Shown here: one piece after another, positions 27,524 to 36,899 of the stretch
Layout of the letters: every line of letters begins with the position of its first letter
How positions within the stretch are numbered: position 1 is the stretch's first letter
Assembly (NCBI GenBank): GCA_963844655.1
Contig: CAWJPA010000007.1
Location: forward strand, 1,240,001 to 1,304,000
Direction of reading: 5' to 3'
Origin: JASHPR01 sp963844655
GTDB lineage: Bacteria > Actinomycetota > Actinomycetes > Streptosporangiales > Streptosporangiaceae
DNA length: 64,000 nt
Position numbers and translations under genes: made by a program
The notes under the pieces: generated by a model
Databases searched by the model: none
What the model saw: only the letters and a program-made list of their open reading frames with translations
What the model was told of the DNA's origin: nothing

Positions 27524-28642
27524 ATGCGCAAATTCTTCGGTATAGCACTGGCTATCGGATCGGCCATTGCGTCAACGGCCATGTTCGGGTCCGGTGTGGC
27601 CAGCGCGTCAATGAGAACCGCCTATGTGGCGTCAAATGGCTCATCGCATAACGCGGACAACTCATGCCGGACCGCCGGTTTCCGCAGCATCAACAGCGCG
27701 ATCAGCGCGGTGAGCGCGGGCGGCACCGTCGTGGTCTGCAAGGGCACGTATCACACCCAGGCCGTGGTCACGAAGTCGCTCGCCCTCATCGGCCGGGCGG
27801 GAGCGGTGATCAACGCGAGGGGCCAGAAGCCGGTGCACGGGCTGCCCGTGCCGGGCGGCAGCGGCATCGTGGTCCTGGCCGCCCACCACGTCCTGGTGCG
27901 CGGCTTCGTGGTCACTGACGCCAAGTTCGACGCGATCCTGGTCGCCAAGAGCACGAACGTCCAGGTGTCGGACAACCTCCTGGAGCACAACGGCGACGTG
28001 GGCGTGGACTTCAACGGCACGAGTTACTCGATCGCCACGCACAACCTGTCCAGGTTCAACGGCGGCGGCGGGTTCCTCGTGGCCGACGACGTAGGCCGCA
28101 GCACCGGCGACGCGGTCACCTGGAACCTGGCCACCCGCAACCCCGGCGGCTGCGGGGTCATCGTGGCCGGGCACAGCACCGCCGGGGTGACGAAGATCTT
28201 CGTGGGGCACAACCTGCTGACCTACAACGGCACGAACAAGAAGATGCCGGGCGCCGGCGTCGTCATCGCCAGTGAGGTCAAGCACGCGACCGTGGCCGAC
28301 AACACCGTGTACGCCAACAAGATCTACGGCAACGGGCTCGCGGGCGTTACCATCCATTCCCACGTCAGCGGGCAGGACCTGAACGGTAACAAGATCGTCG
28401 CCAATGACATTGGCAGGAACAACACCGTGGGCGACACGATCGGGCTCGGCGCTCCGGTCACCAACAAGCCGGACCTGCGGACCACGGGAATCCTGGTCGG
28501 CGCGTCCAGCAAGGTCCACGTGCTGATTAGCGGCAACTTCATTCACGACAACTATTACGGGATATTCATCGAAGGCCGGGTTAATCCCACGCTGCAGAAC
28601 AACCGCTTCCGCAACGTGACAGTTCAGGTGAACATTACCTAA
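27524..28642 (+). CDS. Secreted right-handed parallel beta-helix protein
   Basis: Exported protein of 372 residues. The signal peptide is clear: MRKFFGIALAIGSAIAST followed by a small-residue region and cleavage near GVASASM. The mature chain has the usual lead-in DNSCRTAGFRSINSAISAVS and GGTVVVCKGTYHTQAVV, then repeated parallel-beta-helix turns such as VLVRGFVVTDAKFDAILVAK, VQVSDNLLEHNGDVGVDF and ISGNFIHDNYYGIFIEGR. This layout is shared by pectate lyase-like, NosD-like and mannuronan epimerase-like proteins; no catalytic residue set could be assigned. ATG 27524 follows a purine-rich ggggaggggtaac. Confidence 0.8.
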   Translation: MRKFFGIALAIGSAIASTAMFGSGVASASMRTAYVASNGSSHNADNSCRTAGFRSINSAISAVSAGGTVVVCKGTYHTQAVVTKSLALIGRAGAVINARGQKPVHGLPVPGGSGIVVLAAHHVLVRGFVVTDAKFDAILVAKSTNVQVSDNLLEHNGDVGVDFNGTSYSIATHNLSRFNGGGGFLVADDVGRSTGDAVTWNLATRNPGGCGVIVAGHSTAGVTKIFVGHNLLTYNGTNKKMPGAGVVIASEVKHATVADNTVYANKIYGNGLAGVTIHSHVSGQDLNGNKIVANDIGRNNTVGDTIGLGAPVTNKPDLRTTGILVGASSKVHVLISGNFIHDNYYGIFIEGRVNPTLQNNRFRNVTVQVNIT

Positions 28643-28665
28643 ACGCGGCCGCACGACGCTCCGCT

Positions 28666-28697
28666 GCGGGGCCGGCGACACCGTTCGCCGGCCCCGC
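28666..28697 (+). terminator. Strong hairpin terminator after the beta-helix gene
   Basis: Perfect 13-bp GC arms (28666-28678 and 28685-28697) around a six-base loop, 23 bases after the stop codon. No U-tract follows. Confidence 0.8.
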
Positions 28698-28751
28698 GGC
28701 ATGTCGACCCGGGCCTTCTCCCCCCGGTGGGCGTTAGGCAATACTTCAGGC

Positions 28752-29144
28752 ATGGGCGATCGCAACGTGCTGGGCGGCGAGCTTGAACCGTGCGGCACCG
28801 ACCCCGTCACCGGGTTCTATCGTGACGGCTGCTGCACTACCGGACCCGAGGATCTCGGCAGCCACACGATCTGCGCGGTGGTGACCGCCGAGTTTCTCGA
28901 GCATCAGCGCCGTATCGGCAATGACCTCAGCACCCCCGTACCCCAGTTCCACTTCCCGGGTCTGGCGCCGGGTGACCGCTGGTGCGTGACCGCGGCGAAC
29001 TGGCTGCGGGCCCACCGCGATGGCGCGGCGGCCTATGTGGTCCTCGCCTCCACGCATGAGCGGGCCCTGGACATCGTGCCGTTGTCCGCGCTCCAGGAGT
29101 ACGCCATCGACGTCCCGGCCAGTCCGGGCGCCCTGGAGGACTGA
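28752..29144 (+). CDS. DUF2237 family protein
   Basis: Conserved small protein of 130 residues, unknown function. It carries the family core NVLGGELEPCGTDPVTGFYR then DGCCTTGPEDLGSHTICAVV, LEHQRRIGNDLSTPVPQF, FPGLAPGDRWCVTAANW and ASTHERALDIVPLSAL. The conserved CC pair and other cysteines suggest metal or redox chemistry, but this is speculation. ATG 28752 is chosen because homology begins right after it. It stands alone between the beta-helix gene terminator and the dienelactone hydrolase. Confidence 0.85.
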   Translation: MGDRNVLGGELEPCGTDPVTGFYRDGCCTTGPEDLGSHTICAVVTAEFLEHQRRIGNDLSTPVPQFHFPGLAPGDRWCVTAANWLRAHRDGAAAYVVLASTHERALDIVPLSALQEYAIDVPASPGALED

Positions 29145-29199
29145 CCGCTAAACGTCGCCGGTTCACCGCGGACCAGGGCGCCACGCAGGGAGGTAGTCA

Positions 29200-29922
29200 G
29201 TGCCATCGCGAGTCGAGTCGGTCGAGACACCCGACGGGCCGTTCGATCTGTCCGTGTGGCTGCCGGCCGGGGGCACCGGCCCCGGCCTGCTGCTGATCCA
29301 GGAGATCTACGGGGTGAGCGACTACATCCGGGCGGTCGCCGACGACCTTGCCGGACTTGGCTATGTGGTCGGGGCGCCGGACCTGTTCTGGCGGCTTGAG
29401 CCCGGTTATCAGGCCGCCCATGACGACGCGGGCCTGGCCAGGTCGCTGGAGATAGGGTCGCGCTTTGACGCCGCGCAGGGTGTGGCCGACTCCGCGGCCG
29501 CCCTGGAGCACCTGGCCGCGCTGCCCGAGGTCGAGGGCGGCCTCGGGGTCATCGGGTTCTGCCTCGGCGGCACCATCGCCTACTTCCTGGCCGCGCAGGT
29601 GGAGATGGCCGCCGTGGTCTCGTTCTACGGCTCTGGCGTCCCGGACAACCTGGATGCCCTGGACCGGATCAGCAGCCCGGTGCAGTTCCACTTCGGCGGG
29701 AGCGACCCTTATATCCCGCGGGATCAGGTCGCGCGCGTGGAGGAGGCGGTCGCCCGCAAGGACAACGCGGAGATCCACGTCGAGGAGGGCGCCGGGCACG
29801 CGTTCCACAACCGCAAGGCCCCGATGTTCCACATGCCCGAGCCGGCCGCCCGCGCCTGGCACCGCACCGAGGAGTTCCTGCAGCGCCACCTCCCCACCCG
29901 GCACAAGGTCGCGGCATCCTGA
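29200..29922 (+). CDS. Dienelactone hydrolase family protein
   Basis: Alpha/beta-hydrolase of 240 residues of the carboxymethylenebutenolidase type. Seen: GLLLIQEIYGVSDYIRAVAD, the glutamate-bearing strand, the nucleophile elbow VIGFCLGGTIAYF with cysteine in the Ser position, an aspartate in HFGGSDPYIPRDQV, and the histidine in EEGAGHAFHNRKAP. This Cys-His-Asp arrangement is characteristic of DLH. GTG 29200 follows GGGAGG. It could take part in lactone or ester catabolism; no aromatic pathway genes adjoin it. Confidence 0.85.
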   Translation: MPSRVESVETPDGPFDLSVWLPAGGTGPGLLLIQEIYGVSDYIRAVADDLAGLGYVVGAPDLFWRLEPGYQAAHDDAGLARSLEIGSRFDAAQGVADSAAALEHLAALPEVEGGLGVIGFCLGGTIAYFLAAQVEMAAVVSFYGSGVPDNLDALDRISSPVQFHFGGSDPYIPRDQVARVEEAVARKDNAEIHVEEGAGHAFHNRKAPMFHMPEPAARAWHRTEEFLQRHLPTRHKVAAS

Positions 29923-32061
29923 TCAGGGTGCGGGGCTCGTGGCCGCGAGGCGTTTCGCGCCCTGGGATCCGGTGATCACTGCGAGCTGATCCTGCTGGCC
30001 GAACGGTCGCCAGCGAGCGGTCAGCCGCACGGGCGCGCCCCCCGCCGGGTGGACGGTCAGGCGGGCCGTGACCAGGTCCGTCTGCTGATTCCACCGGGCG
30101 GTGCCGTCGATCGTGGCGTCGGTCACCCAGCGGACGTTGCTCAGCGTCATCCGCACCACGGTGTCGCCGGAGAACGTGACCCGGCCGCCGTGCAGGCCCA
30201 GGTCGGTGTCGTCGTCCAGCAGCGGCCAGCGGCTGACCTCGTCCCCGACGCTGGCCAGGGCCACGGAGGCAGCCTGCAGCGCCCGGCGCCCGGCCGTATT
30301 CCCGTGGGTGGCGGTGACGGGCACGGCCCCGGCCAGGCGCAGCGGGTAGCTGCCCACGGTGTGAATCGGCGCGACATGCTGCGCGCATGAGGTGTTCTCG
30401 CTGGCCAGGCCCGCGGGGTTACGGACGAAGCGCTGATAGATGGAGGCGGGGCAGGTGTCGTTGGCGTCCTGCAGCGTCACGTGCGTGAGGTTGGCCACCC
30501 GGACCACCCGGGCGGACGGGCCCATCTGCCTGGCCACCAGGGTGGCGCCGTCCAGCCATGGGGTCAGCGAGTCGAACGTGCCGGAGAGGATCAGCACCGG
30601 CAGGCTGGCCGGCACCAGCGGCGGCGTACGGGTGATGGGCGGGACCAGGTGCGCGGGCGCCGGCCAGTCCAGGCAGCCGCTGTAGGCCTCGGTGTACTGG
30701 TCCATCTGGGTCCACTGGGTGATGCTGAACGGCGAGAAAACCTGCTGCGGCTCCCGCCGGAGGGCCGCGCGGTACTGGGCGGCGCGGACCGCAGGCGGTG
30801 CGGTCCGGCTGAAGAGCTGCACGTAGTCGGTGCAGGCCACGGCGAAGTACAGGCCGTCGCTGAACTCCGGCAGAGTGTCGTTGGTGTCGTCGTAGCCGAC
30901 GGACAGCGCGGCCAGGCGCAGCAGCGGTGCCGCGTCGCCCCGGCGCAGCAGGGCCCGCGCGGCGGCGTCGAGATCCTGGTAGACGACGGGGTCGAAGCCC
31001 GCGTTGTTGACCAGGTTGACCAGGGTCTGGCCGGTCACGGTCAGCCTGGTCCTCGTGCCTGCCGTGCTGACGGTCTCGCCGGTGACCGGCGCACGGGCCA
31101 GCCGGGCGGCCAGCGCCCCGATCCGGGCCCAGGCCCCCGGGCCGCGGGTGGCGGCCGCGCAGGCCGCCGAGCGGGAGCAGGTCTGGGCGAACGCCTGCCG
31201 GGCGGTGACGACCGTGGTCGTGTACCACGGGTCAAGATCGAGCACCTGGTAGGTGGAGTCGAGCGTGACCGAGCGCAGCTGCCCCGGGTACCGGGACGCA
31301 AAGACCTGGGCGAACCAGCTGCCGTAGGAATCCCCGTACAGGTCCACCCGGCCCAGGCCCAGGGCGCGCAGCACGCGCGACGTGTCCCGGGCCGAGTAGG
31401 CGGTGTTGAACAGGTCGGAGGCGTGGACCCAGCCGCCGTGGCGGTACCGCCAGGTGTGATTGAGCTGCCGTCCGCACGCCGCCACCTGCTGGTTGAAGGC
31501 CGGGCCGGACTGGTGCTGGACCCGGCCGAAGTGCTCAAGCCCGTGACAGTTCACCGGCGTCGAGCTCCCGGTGCCGCGCAGGTTGACGAGCAGCAGGTTG
31601 CGCGTGCGCACCAGCGAGCCCATCATCGCGACGTACTCGGGCTCGGTGCCGGTGGTCGCGAAACCAGGCCCGCCCTCGACGGCCAGGACGGTGTCCTTCG
31701 CGTGCGGGGTGGCCGTGGCCGGCAGCCAGCGGAACCCGATGTGAATGTCCGGGCTGGCCGCGGACGAGTAGTCCAGCGGTACGGAAAGCCCGCCGCAGTA
31801 AGCCAGCGGCGACGTGGCGCACCTGCGCACGGTGAGATGCCCCAGCCGCAGGGACGCGGGCGCGGCCACCGGAGTGGTGGCCCGCGCGGCCGCGGCCCGG
31901 GCCGGCAGCGCGGCTCCCGCCCCGAGCCCCAGCGCCGTCAGGCCGGCGGCCGCCAGCCCGGCCGCCCAGCGCAGCACGAGGCGGCGCCCGCCACCGCGCG
32001 GTCTCACCGTCACCGGCACGCGAGAGGTCGTACCCGCACCAGACCGCCATAAATCGCACAT
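29923..32061 (-). CDS. Secreted alpha/beta-hydrolase, tripeptidyl aminopeptidase (SlpD/E) type
   Basis: Exported serine hydrolase of about 712 residues. A twin-arginine-like basic stretch RPRGGGRRLVLR precedes the hydrophobic AAGLAAAGLTALGLGAGAAL. The hydrolase shows VEGGPGFATTG, the elbow YGDSYGSWFAQVFASRYPGQ, an aspartate in ILSGTFDSLTPW and the histidine in NLTHVTLQDANDTC, with a TAP-like C-terminal part and an added about 130-residue tail ending in a beta-rich domain. It probably trims peptides outside the cell. The start is uncertain: ATG 32061 is taken, 32142 is less likely because it would overlap the divergent gene's upstream region. Confidence 0.8.
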   Translation of the reverse strand: MCDLWRSGAGTTSRVPVTVRPRGGGRRLVLRWAAGLAAAGLTALGLGAGAALPARAAAARATTPVAAPASLRLGHLTVRRCATSPLAYCGGLSVPLDYSSAASPDIHIGFRWLPATATPHAKDTVLAVEGGPGFATTGTEPEYVAMMGSLVRTRNLLLVNLRGTGSSTPVNCHGLEHFGRVQHQSGPAFNQQVAACGRQLNHTWRYRHGGWVHASDLFNTAYSARDTSRVLRALGLGRVDLYGDSYGSWFAQVFASRYPGQLRSVTLDSTYQVLDLDPWYTTTVVTARQAFAQTCSRSAACAAATRGPGAWARIGALAARLARAPVTGETVSTAGTRTRLTVTGQTLVNLVNNAGFDPVVYQDLDAAARALLRRGDAAPLLRLAALSVGYDDTNDTLPEFSDGLYFAVACTDYVQLFSRTAPPAVRAAQYRAALRREPQQVFSPFSITQWTQMDQYTEAYSGCLDWPAPAHLVPPITRTPPLVPASLPVLILSGTFDSLTPWLDGATLVARQMGPSARVVRVANLTHVTLQDANDTCPASIYQRFVRNPAGLASENTSCAQHVAPIHTVGSYPLRLAGAVPVTATHGNTAGRRALQAASVALASVGDEVSRWPLLDDDTDLGLHGGRVTFSGDTVVRMTLSNVRWVTDATIDGTARWNQQTDLVTARLTVHPAGGAPVRLTARWRPFGQQDQLAVITGSQGAKRLAATSPAP

Positions 32062-32172
32062 CAGGGAACGGGATCGCCCGGGGCACAGGTGACCGTGGCC
32101 ACCCGCACGGCCCCCCGGCAGATCCGGGCCCTCGAGTGGCACCGGCGGGCTGGCTGGACCAGACTTGGCCGG

Positions 32173-32781
32173 ATGACGTCCCAGAACGCCGACGACCTGC
32201 CGAGCCTGGGAGGCTCAGAGACCGGACGCCTGGAGGCGTTCAGCGACGGCGTGCTCGCGGTGATCATCACGATCATGGCCCTGGAGCTGAAGGCACCGGC
32301 CGGCGGGAGCTTCACCGACCTGCGCGGCCGCCTGCCCGCGCTCCTGATCTACATGCTCAGCTTTGTGTTCATCGGCATCTACTGGAACAACCACCACCAC
32401 CTGCTGCGCGCCGCCCGCCGGATGACCGCCGGGGTGATGTGGGCGAACCTGCACCTGCTGTTCTGGCTTTCGCTGATCCCGGTGCTGACCGAGTGGGTCG
32501 GCGAGCATTACCGGGAACACGCCCCGGCGGCCACCTACGGAGCGGTGGGCCTCGGGTCGGCACTGGCCTTCGTGATTCTCACCAGGGCCATCATCCGGGC
32601 CGACGGCGGCGACTCCCCGGTCGCGGCGGCCATCGGGCGGGACATCAAGGGCCGTGCCTCGCTGGCGCTGTACGCGGCCGCGACCGGGCTGGCGTTCGTG
32701 AGCCCCTGGATCTCCTACGTGCTGTTCGCGACCGTGGCCGTGGTCTGGTTCGTGCCGGACCGCCGTCTCAGCCGGCGCTAG
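32173..32781 (+). CDS. TMEM175-like (DUF1211) membrane protein, putative potassium channel
   Basis: Integral membrane protein of 202 residues. The first helix carries the TMEM175 signature RLEAFSDGVLAVIITIMALE (FSD motif). Further helices follow: LLIYMLSFVFIGIYWNNHHH, ANLHLLFWLSLIPVLTEWVG, AVGLGSALAFVILTRAII and AAATGLAFVSPWISYVLFAT. Bacterial members form potassium-selective tetrameric channels. ATG 32173 is chosen because the signature follows. Divergent from the secreted peptidase gene and upstream of the helicase by 47 bases. Confidence 0.85.
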   Translation: MTSQNADDLPSLGGSETGRLEAFSDGVLAVIITIMALELKAPAGGSFTDLRGRLPALLIYMLSFVFIGIYWNNHHHLLRAARRMTAGVMWANLHLLFWLSLIPVLTEWVGEHYREHAPAATYGAVGLGSALAFVILTRAIIRADGGDSPVAAAIGRDIKGRASLALYAAATGLAFVSPWISYVLFATVAVVWFVPDRRLSRR

Positions 32782-32828
32782 CCCGCCTGGCGCGTGCACC
32801 CCACCGGGCCGGGCAGGATAGATAAACG

Positions 32829-35349
32829 ATGACGCTCATTGATCAGCTGCCGGAGACCGCCGGCCCCGACGACCTGTTCGACGCCTTCGAAGCCTGGGCC
32901 AAGACGGCGGGCCTTTCGCTGTACCCGCATCAGGAGGAGGCGCTGATCGAGCTCGTGTCGGGGGCGAACGTGATCCTCAGCACGCCGACCGGATCCGGCA
33001 AGAGCCTGGTGGCGGCCGGCGCGCACTTCGTGGCCCTGGCGCAGGGCGTGCGCAGCTTCTACACCGCGCCGGTCAAGGCCCTGGTGTCGGAGAAGTTCTT
33101 CGCGCTGTGCGACATGTTCGGACCGGCCAGCGTCGGGATGATGACCGGGGACGCCAGCGTGAACGCCGACGCCCCGATCATCTGCTGCACGGCGGAGATC
33201 CTGGCCAACCTGGCGCTGCGGGACGGGGAAGACACCGACGCCGGCCTGGTGATCATGGACGAGTTCCACTTCTACGCCGACCCGGACCGCGGCTGGGCCT
33301 GGCAGGTGCCGCTGGTCGAGCTGCCCCGGGCGCAGTTCCTGCTGATGTCGGCGACGCTGGGCGACGTCAGCCGGTTCGAGAAGGACCTGACCCGGCGCAC
33401 CGGGCGGCCGACCGCCGTGGTCCGCTCTGGAGAGCGCCCGGTGCCGCTGCTGTTCTCCTACGTGCTCACGCCGCTGCACGAGACGCTGGAGGAACTGCTC
33501 GCCACCCGGCAGGCTCCGGTCTACATCGTGCACTTCACCCAGGCCGCGGCCATCGAGCAGGCGCAGGCGCTGATGAGCATCAACGTCTGCACCCGCGAGG
33601 AGAAGGACGCGATCGCCGAGCTGATCGGCAGCTTCCGGTTCTCCGCCGGCTTCGGCAAGACCCTGTCCCGGCTGGTCCGGCACGGCATCGGGGTGCACCA
33701 CGCGGGCATGCTGCCCAGGTACCGGCGGCTGGTGGAGACCCTGGCCCAGGCCGGGCTGCTCAAGGTCATCTGCGGCACCGACACCCTGGGCGTCGGTATC
33801 AACGTCCCGATCCGCACCGTGCTGTTCACCGCGCTGTCCAAGTACGACGGGAGCAAGACCCGCCACCTGCAGGCGCGCGAGTTCCACCAGATCGCGGGGC
33901 GGGCCGGCCGGGCCGGGTTCGACACCACGGGCTACGTGGTGGTGCAGGCTCCCGAGCACGTGGTGGAGAACGAGCGGGCCCTGGCCAAGGCCGGGGACGA
34001 CCCGAAGAAGCGGCGCAAGGTCGTGCGCAAGAAGCCGGCACCCGGGTTCGTCTCCTGGGGCCAGCCCACGTTCGAGCGGCTGGTCGGGTCCGAGCCCGAG
34101 CCGCTGCAGTCCAGCTTCGCGGTGACCCACGCGATGCTGCTGAACGTGATCGCCCGGCCGGGCGACGCGTTCGCGGCCATGCGCCACCTGCTGACCGACA
34201 ATCATGAGGACCCGGCCGCGCAGCGCCTGGCACATCCGGCGGGCGTTCGCGATCTACCGCGCGCTGCTGGCCGGGGGCGTGGTCGAGCGGCTCGCCGGGC
34301 CCGACGAGCAGGGGCGCCGCTGGCGGCTGACCGTGGACCTGCAGGACGACTTCGCGCTCAACCAGCCGCTGTCACCGCTCGCGCTGGCCGCCATCGAGCT
34401 GCTGGACCCGGAGGCCCCTGAGTACCCGCTGGACGTGCTGTCGGTGATCGAGTCGACGCTGGACGATCCCCGGCAGGTGCTCTCGGCGCAGCTGTTCAAG
34501 GCGCGCGGCGAGGCCGTGGCCCAGATGAAGGCCGACGGCATCGAGTACGAGGAGCGGATGGACCTGCTCGAGTCGGTCACCTACCCCCGGCCGCTGGCCG
34601 ATCTGCTCGAGGGCGCGTACGAGATCTACCGGCAGGGCCATCCGTGGGTCGCCGACCACGAGCTCGCGCCCAAGTCGGTGGCGCGGGACATGTACGAGCG
34701 GGCGATGACCTTCACCGAGTACATCGGCTTCTACCAGCTGTCCCGGTCCGAGGGGCTGGTGCTGCGGTACCTGGCCCAGGCGTACCAGGCGCTGCGGCGT
34801 ACCGTGCCGGAAGAGGCCAGGACCGAGGAGCTCACCGACCTCACCGAGTGGCTGGGCGAGGTAGTCCGGCAGGTCGATTCCAGCCTGATCGACGAGTGGG
34901 AGAACCTGCGGGGGGCTCCGCCCCCCGCATACCCCCCGGAAACCCATTCCGCAGATTCCCTGCAAACACGGCCGCCGGCCGTCACCGGTAACCAGCGGGC
35001 CTTCCGGGTGCTGGTGCGTAACGCCATGTTCCGCCGGGTGGAGCTGGCCGCGCTGCGCCGGTACGAGGACCTGGGCGCGCTGGACCGGGATGCGGGCTGG
35101 GACGCCGACGCCTGGGCCGAGGCGCTGGAGCCGTACTTCGACGAGCATTCCGACATCGGCACCGGCCCCGACGCCCGGGGACCGGCCATGCTGATCATCG
35201 ACAAGCAGCGGGACCAGTGGTCGGTACGCCAGATCTTCGACGACCCGGCGGGAGACCACGACTGGGGCATCAGCGCCGTGGTCGACCTCGACGCCTCCGA
35301 CGAGGCCGGCGCGGCCGTGGTCCGGGTCACCGACGTCGGCCAGCTCTAG
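32829..35349 (+). pseudogene. DEAD/DEAH-box helicase with C-terminal DUF3516, broken by a single-base insertion
   Basis: SF2 helicase, 839 residues after repair. N-terminal motifs: Walker A ILSTPTGSGKSLVAAGAHF, DEFH box VIMDEFHFYADPDRGWAW, motif III LLMSATLGDVSRF, and motif VI FHQIAGRAGRAGFDTTGY. The DUF3516 half has DDFALNQPLSPLALAAIELL and MYERAMTFTEYIGFYQLSRS. Frame is lost at about 34224-34231: CGCCTGGCACATC stands for CGCCGGCACATC, giving QRRHIRRAFAIYRALL when repaired. A second oddity is an in-frame palindrome-bearing insert at about 34904-34980. Probably an RNA or DNA remodeller; exact role unknown. Confidence 0.85.
34907..34929. repeat. REP-like GC palindrome inside the helicase coding sequence
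   Basis: tgcggggggc (34907-34916) and gccccccgca (34920-34929) form 10-bp perfect arms round a three-base loop. Such G/C-run palindromes are normally intergenic in actinobacteria. Here it adds a low-complexity segment RGAPPPAYPPETHSADSL between two conserved domains without breaking frame. Confidence 0.7.
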
Positions 35350-35403
35350 CCGCTGGCCCCGGGCACTCGCCGTGGCGGCCCATCCGGCCCGGCCGCTTCC
35401 TCG

Positions 35404-36852
35404 TCAGCGAAGCAGGTCGGCGACGGCGGCGATGGCGGGTTCGATGGCTCGCTCGCCGACGTTGCCGAAGCCCATCACCAGCGCCGGTGGCGCCGCGGGG
35501 TCAGGATGGCCGCGGTAGGCCCCGATGCCGTGCAGCCCGACCCGCCGGGCACGCGCCGCGGCGATCACTGCCGTCTCATCGGCGCCGGGTGGCAGCGGCG
35601 CGACGGCGTGGAATCCGGCCGCGAGGCCGGTGAGCTGGACCCCAGGGACGTGCCGGGCGAATGCGTCGGTCAGTGTGGCCCGGCGGGCGGCGTAGACGGT
35701 CCGCATCCGGCGCAGGTGGCGGTCGTACCGGCCGGCGGTGAGCAGGGTGGCCAGGGCGAGCTGGTCGAGCACGCAGGAACCGCGGTCGCTCATCTGCTTC
35801 TCGGCGGCGACCGCCGAGACCAGCGGGGCCGGGGCGTGGACCCAGCCGAGGCGGACCGCGGGGGCCAGGGCCTTGCTGGCCGTGCCGAGCAGGAAGACCT
35901 GGTCTGGGGCTAGACCCTGCAGCACGCCGACGGGTTCTTTGTCATAGCGGAACTCCGAGTCGTAGTCGTCCTCGATCACGTACCCGCCGCGGCGCGCCCA
36001 GTCGGTCAGGGCCTGCCGCCGGGCCGGGGACAGGACCACTCCGGTGGGGGACTGGTGGGCCGGGGTGACCACGACCGCCTGCGCTCCGCTGGCCTCCAGC
36101 TCGCCGACCACGAGGCCTTGCTCGTCGACCGGCACGTAGGTGACCTGGATGCCCATCGCCAGGGCCGCGCGGACTGTCTCATCCGCCCGCGCGCTGCCGT
36201 AGCCGGGGTCTTCAAAGGCCACCCGCGTCACGCCACCGTGGCGGGCCAGGGCGCGCAGGACCAGGTTCACTCCCTGAGCAAAGCCGGTGCTGATGATCAT
36301 CCGCGCCGGGCTGGTGGCAGCGGCTCGTACCCGCCGCAGGTAGCCGGCGAGAACTTCGCGCAGCACCGGACTGCCGTGTGGGTCCCCGTAGCCCAGGTCA
36401 GCGGAAGCGGCCTGGGTGCACGCCTGCTTGACGGCCCAGGCCCAGTCGGTACGCGGGAAGCTGGACAGGTCGGGTACGCCGGCGACGAAGTCTGCGATCA
36501 GCGGCGGTTCCTGTGGCAGGCGCGGCGAGGGCGGGACCAGGGCCGGGCCGGCCGCGGGCTGGCCACCGGCGGGCTGGCCGCTGATGTCGGCGACCCGGGT
36601 GGCGGACCCTGTGCGGCTGGTCAGGTACCCCTCGGCCAGCAGCTGCCCGTAGCAGTCCTGCACCATGCCGCGGGAGACGCCGAGCTCATGCGCCAGTTCC
36701 CGCGTGGATGGCAGCCGCTCCCCGGCGCGGAGCCTGCCGTCCCTGATCGCCTCGCGCAGGCTCGCCTCCAGCTGGGCGCGCAGCGGCCGGCGGGCCGAAC
36801 GGTCGAGCCGGACCAGCAGCCCCGGGCTCAAACCGGACCACTCAATCGCCAT
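35404..36852 (-). CDS. MocR-type GntR/aminotransferase regulator (PdxR-like)
   Basis: Fusion regulator of 482 residues. An N-terminal GntR winged helix is seen in LEASLREAIRDGRLRAGERL, PSTRELAHELGVSRGMVQDC and YGQLLAEGYLTSRTGSATRV. The rest is a fold-type I aminotransferase domain with VVVTPAHQSPTGVVLSPARR, YVIEDDYDSEFRYDKEPVG and the PLP lysine in LLGTASKALAPAVRLGW. Such proteins sense PLP or an amino compound. It is divergent from an MFS gene over 47 bases and likely controls it (inference). ATG 36852. Confidence 0.87.
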   Translation of the reverse strand: MAIEWSGLSPGLLVRLDRSARRPLRAQLEASLREAIRDGRLRAGERLPSTRELAHELGVSRGMVQDCYGQLLAEGYLTSRTGSATRVADISGQPAGGQPAAGPALVPPSPRLPQEPPLIADFVAGVPDLSSFPRTDWAWAVKQACTQAASADLGYGDPHGSPVLREVLAGYLRRVRAAATSPARMIISTGFAQGVNLVLRALARHGGVTRVAFEDPGYGSARADETVRAALAMGIQVTYVPVDEQGLVVGELEASGAQAVVVTPAHQSPTGVVLSPARRQALTDWARRGGYVIEDDYDSEFRYDKEPVGVLQGLAPDQVFLLGTASKALAPAVRLGWVHAPAPLVSAVAAEKQMSDRGSCVLDQLALATLLTAGRYDRHLRRMRTVYAARRATLTDAFARHVPGVQLTGLAAGFHAVAPLPPGADETAVIAAARARRVGLHGIGAYRGHPDPAAPPALVMGFGNVGERAIEPAIAAVADLLR

Positions 36853-36899
36853 GAAATCGGACCTTACCAGGGTGCCGGCTGGCTTCTACCGTTCGTGTT

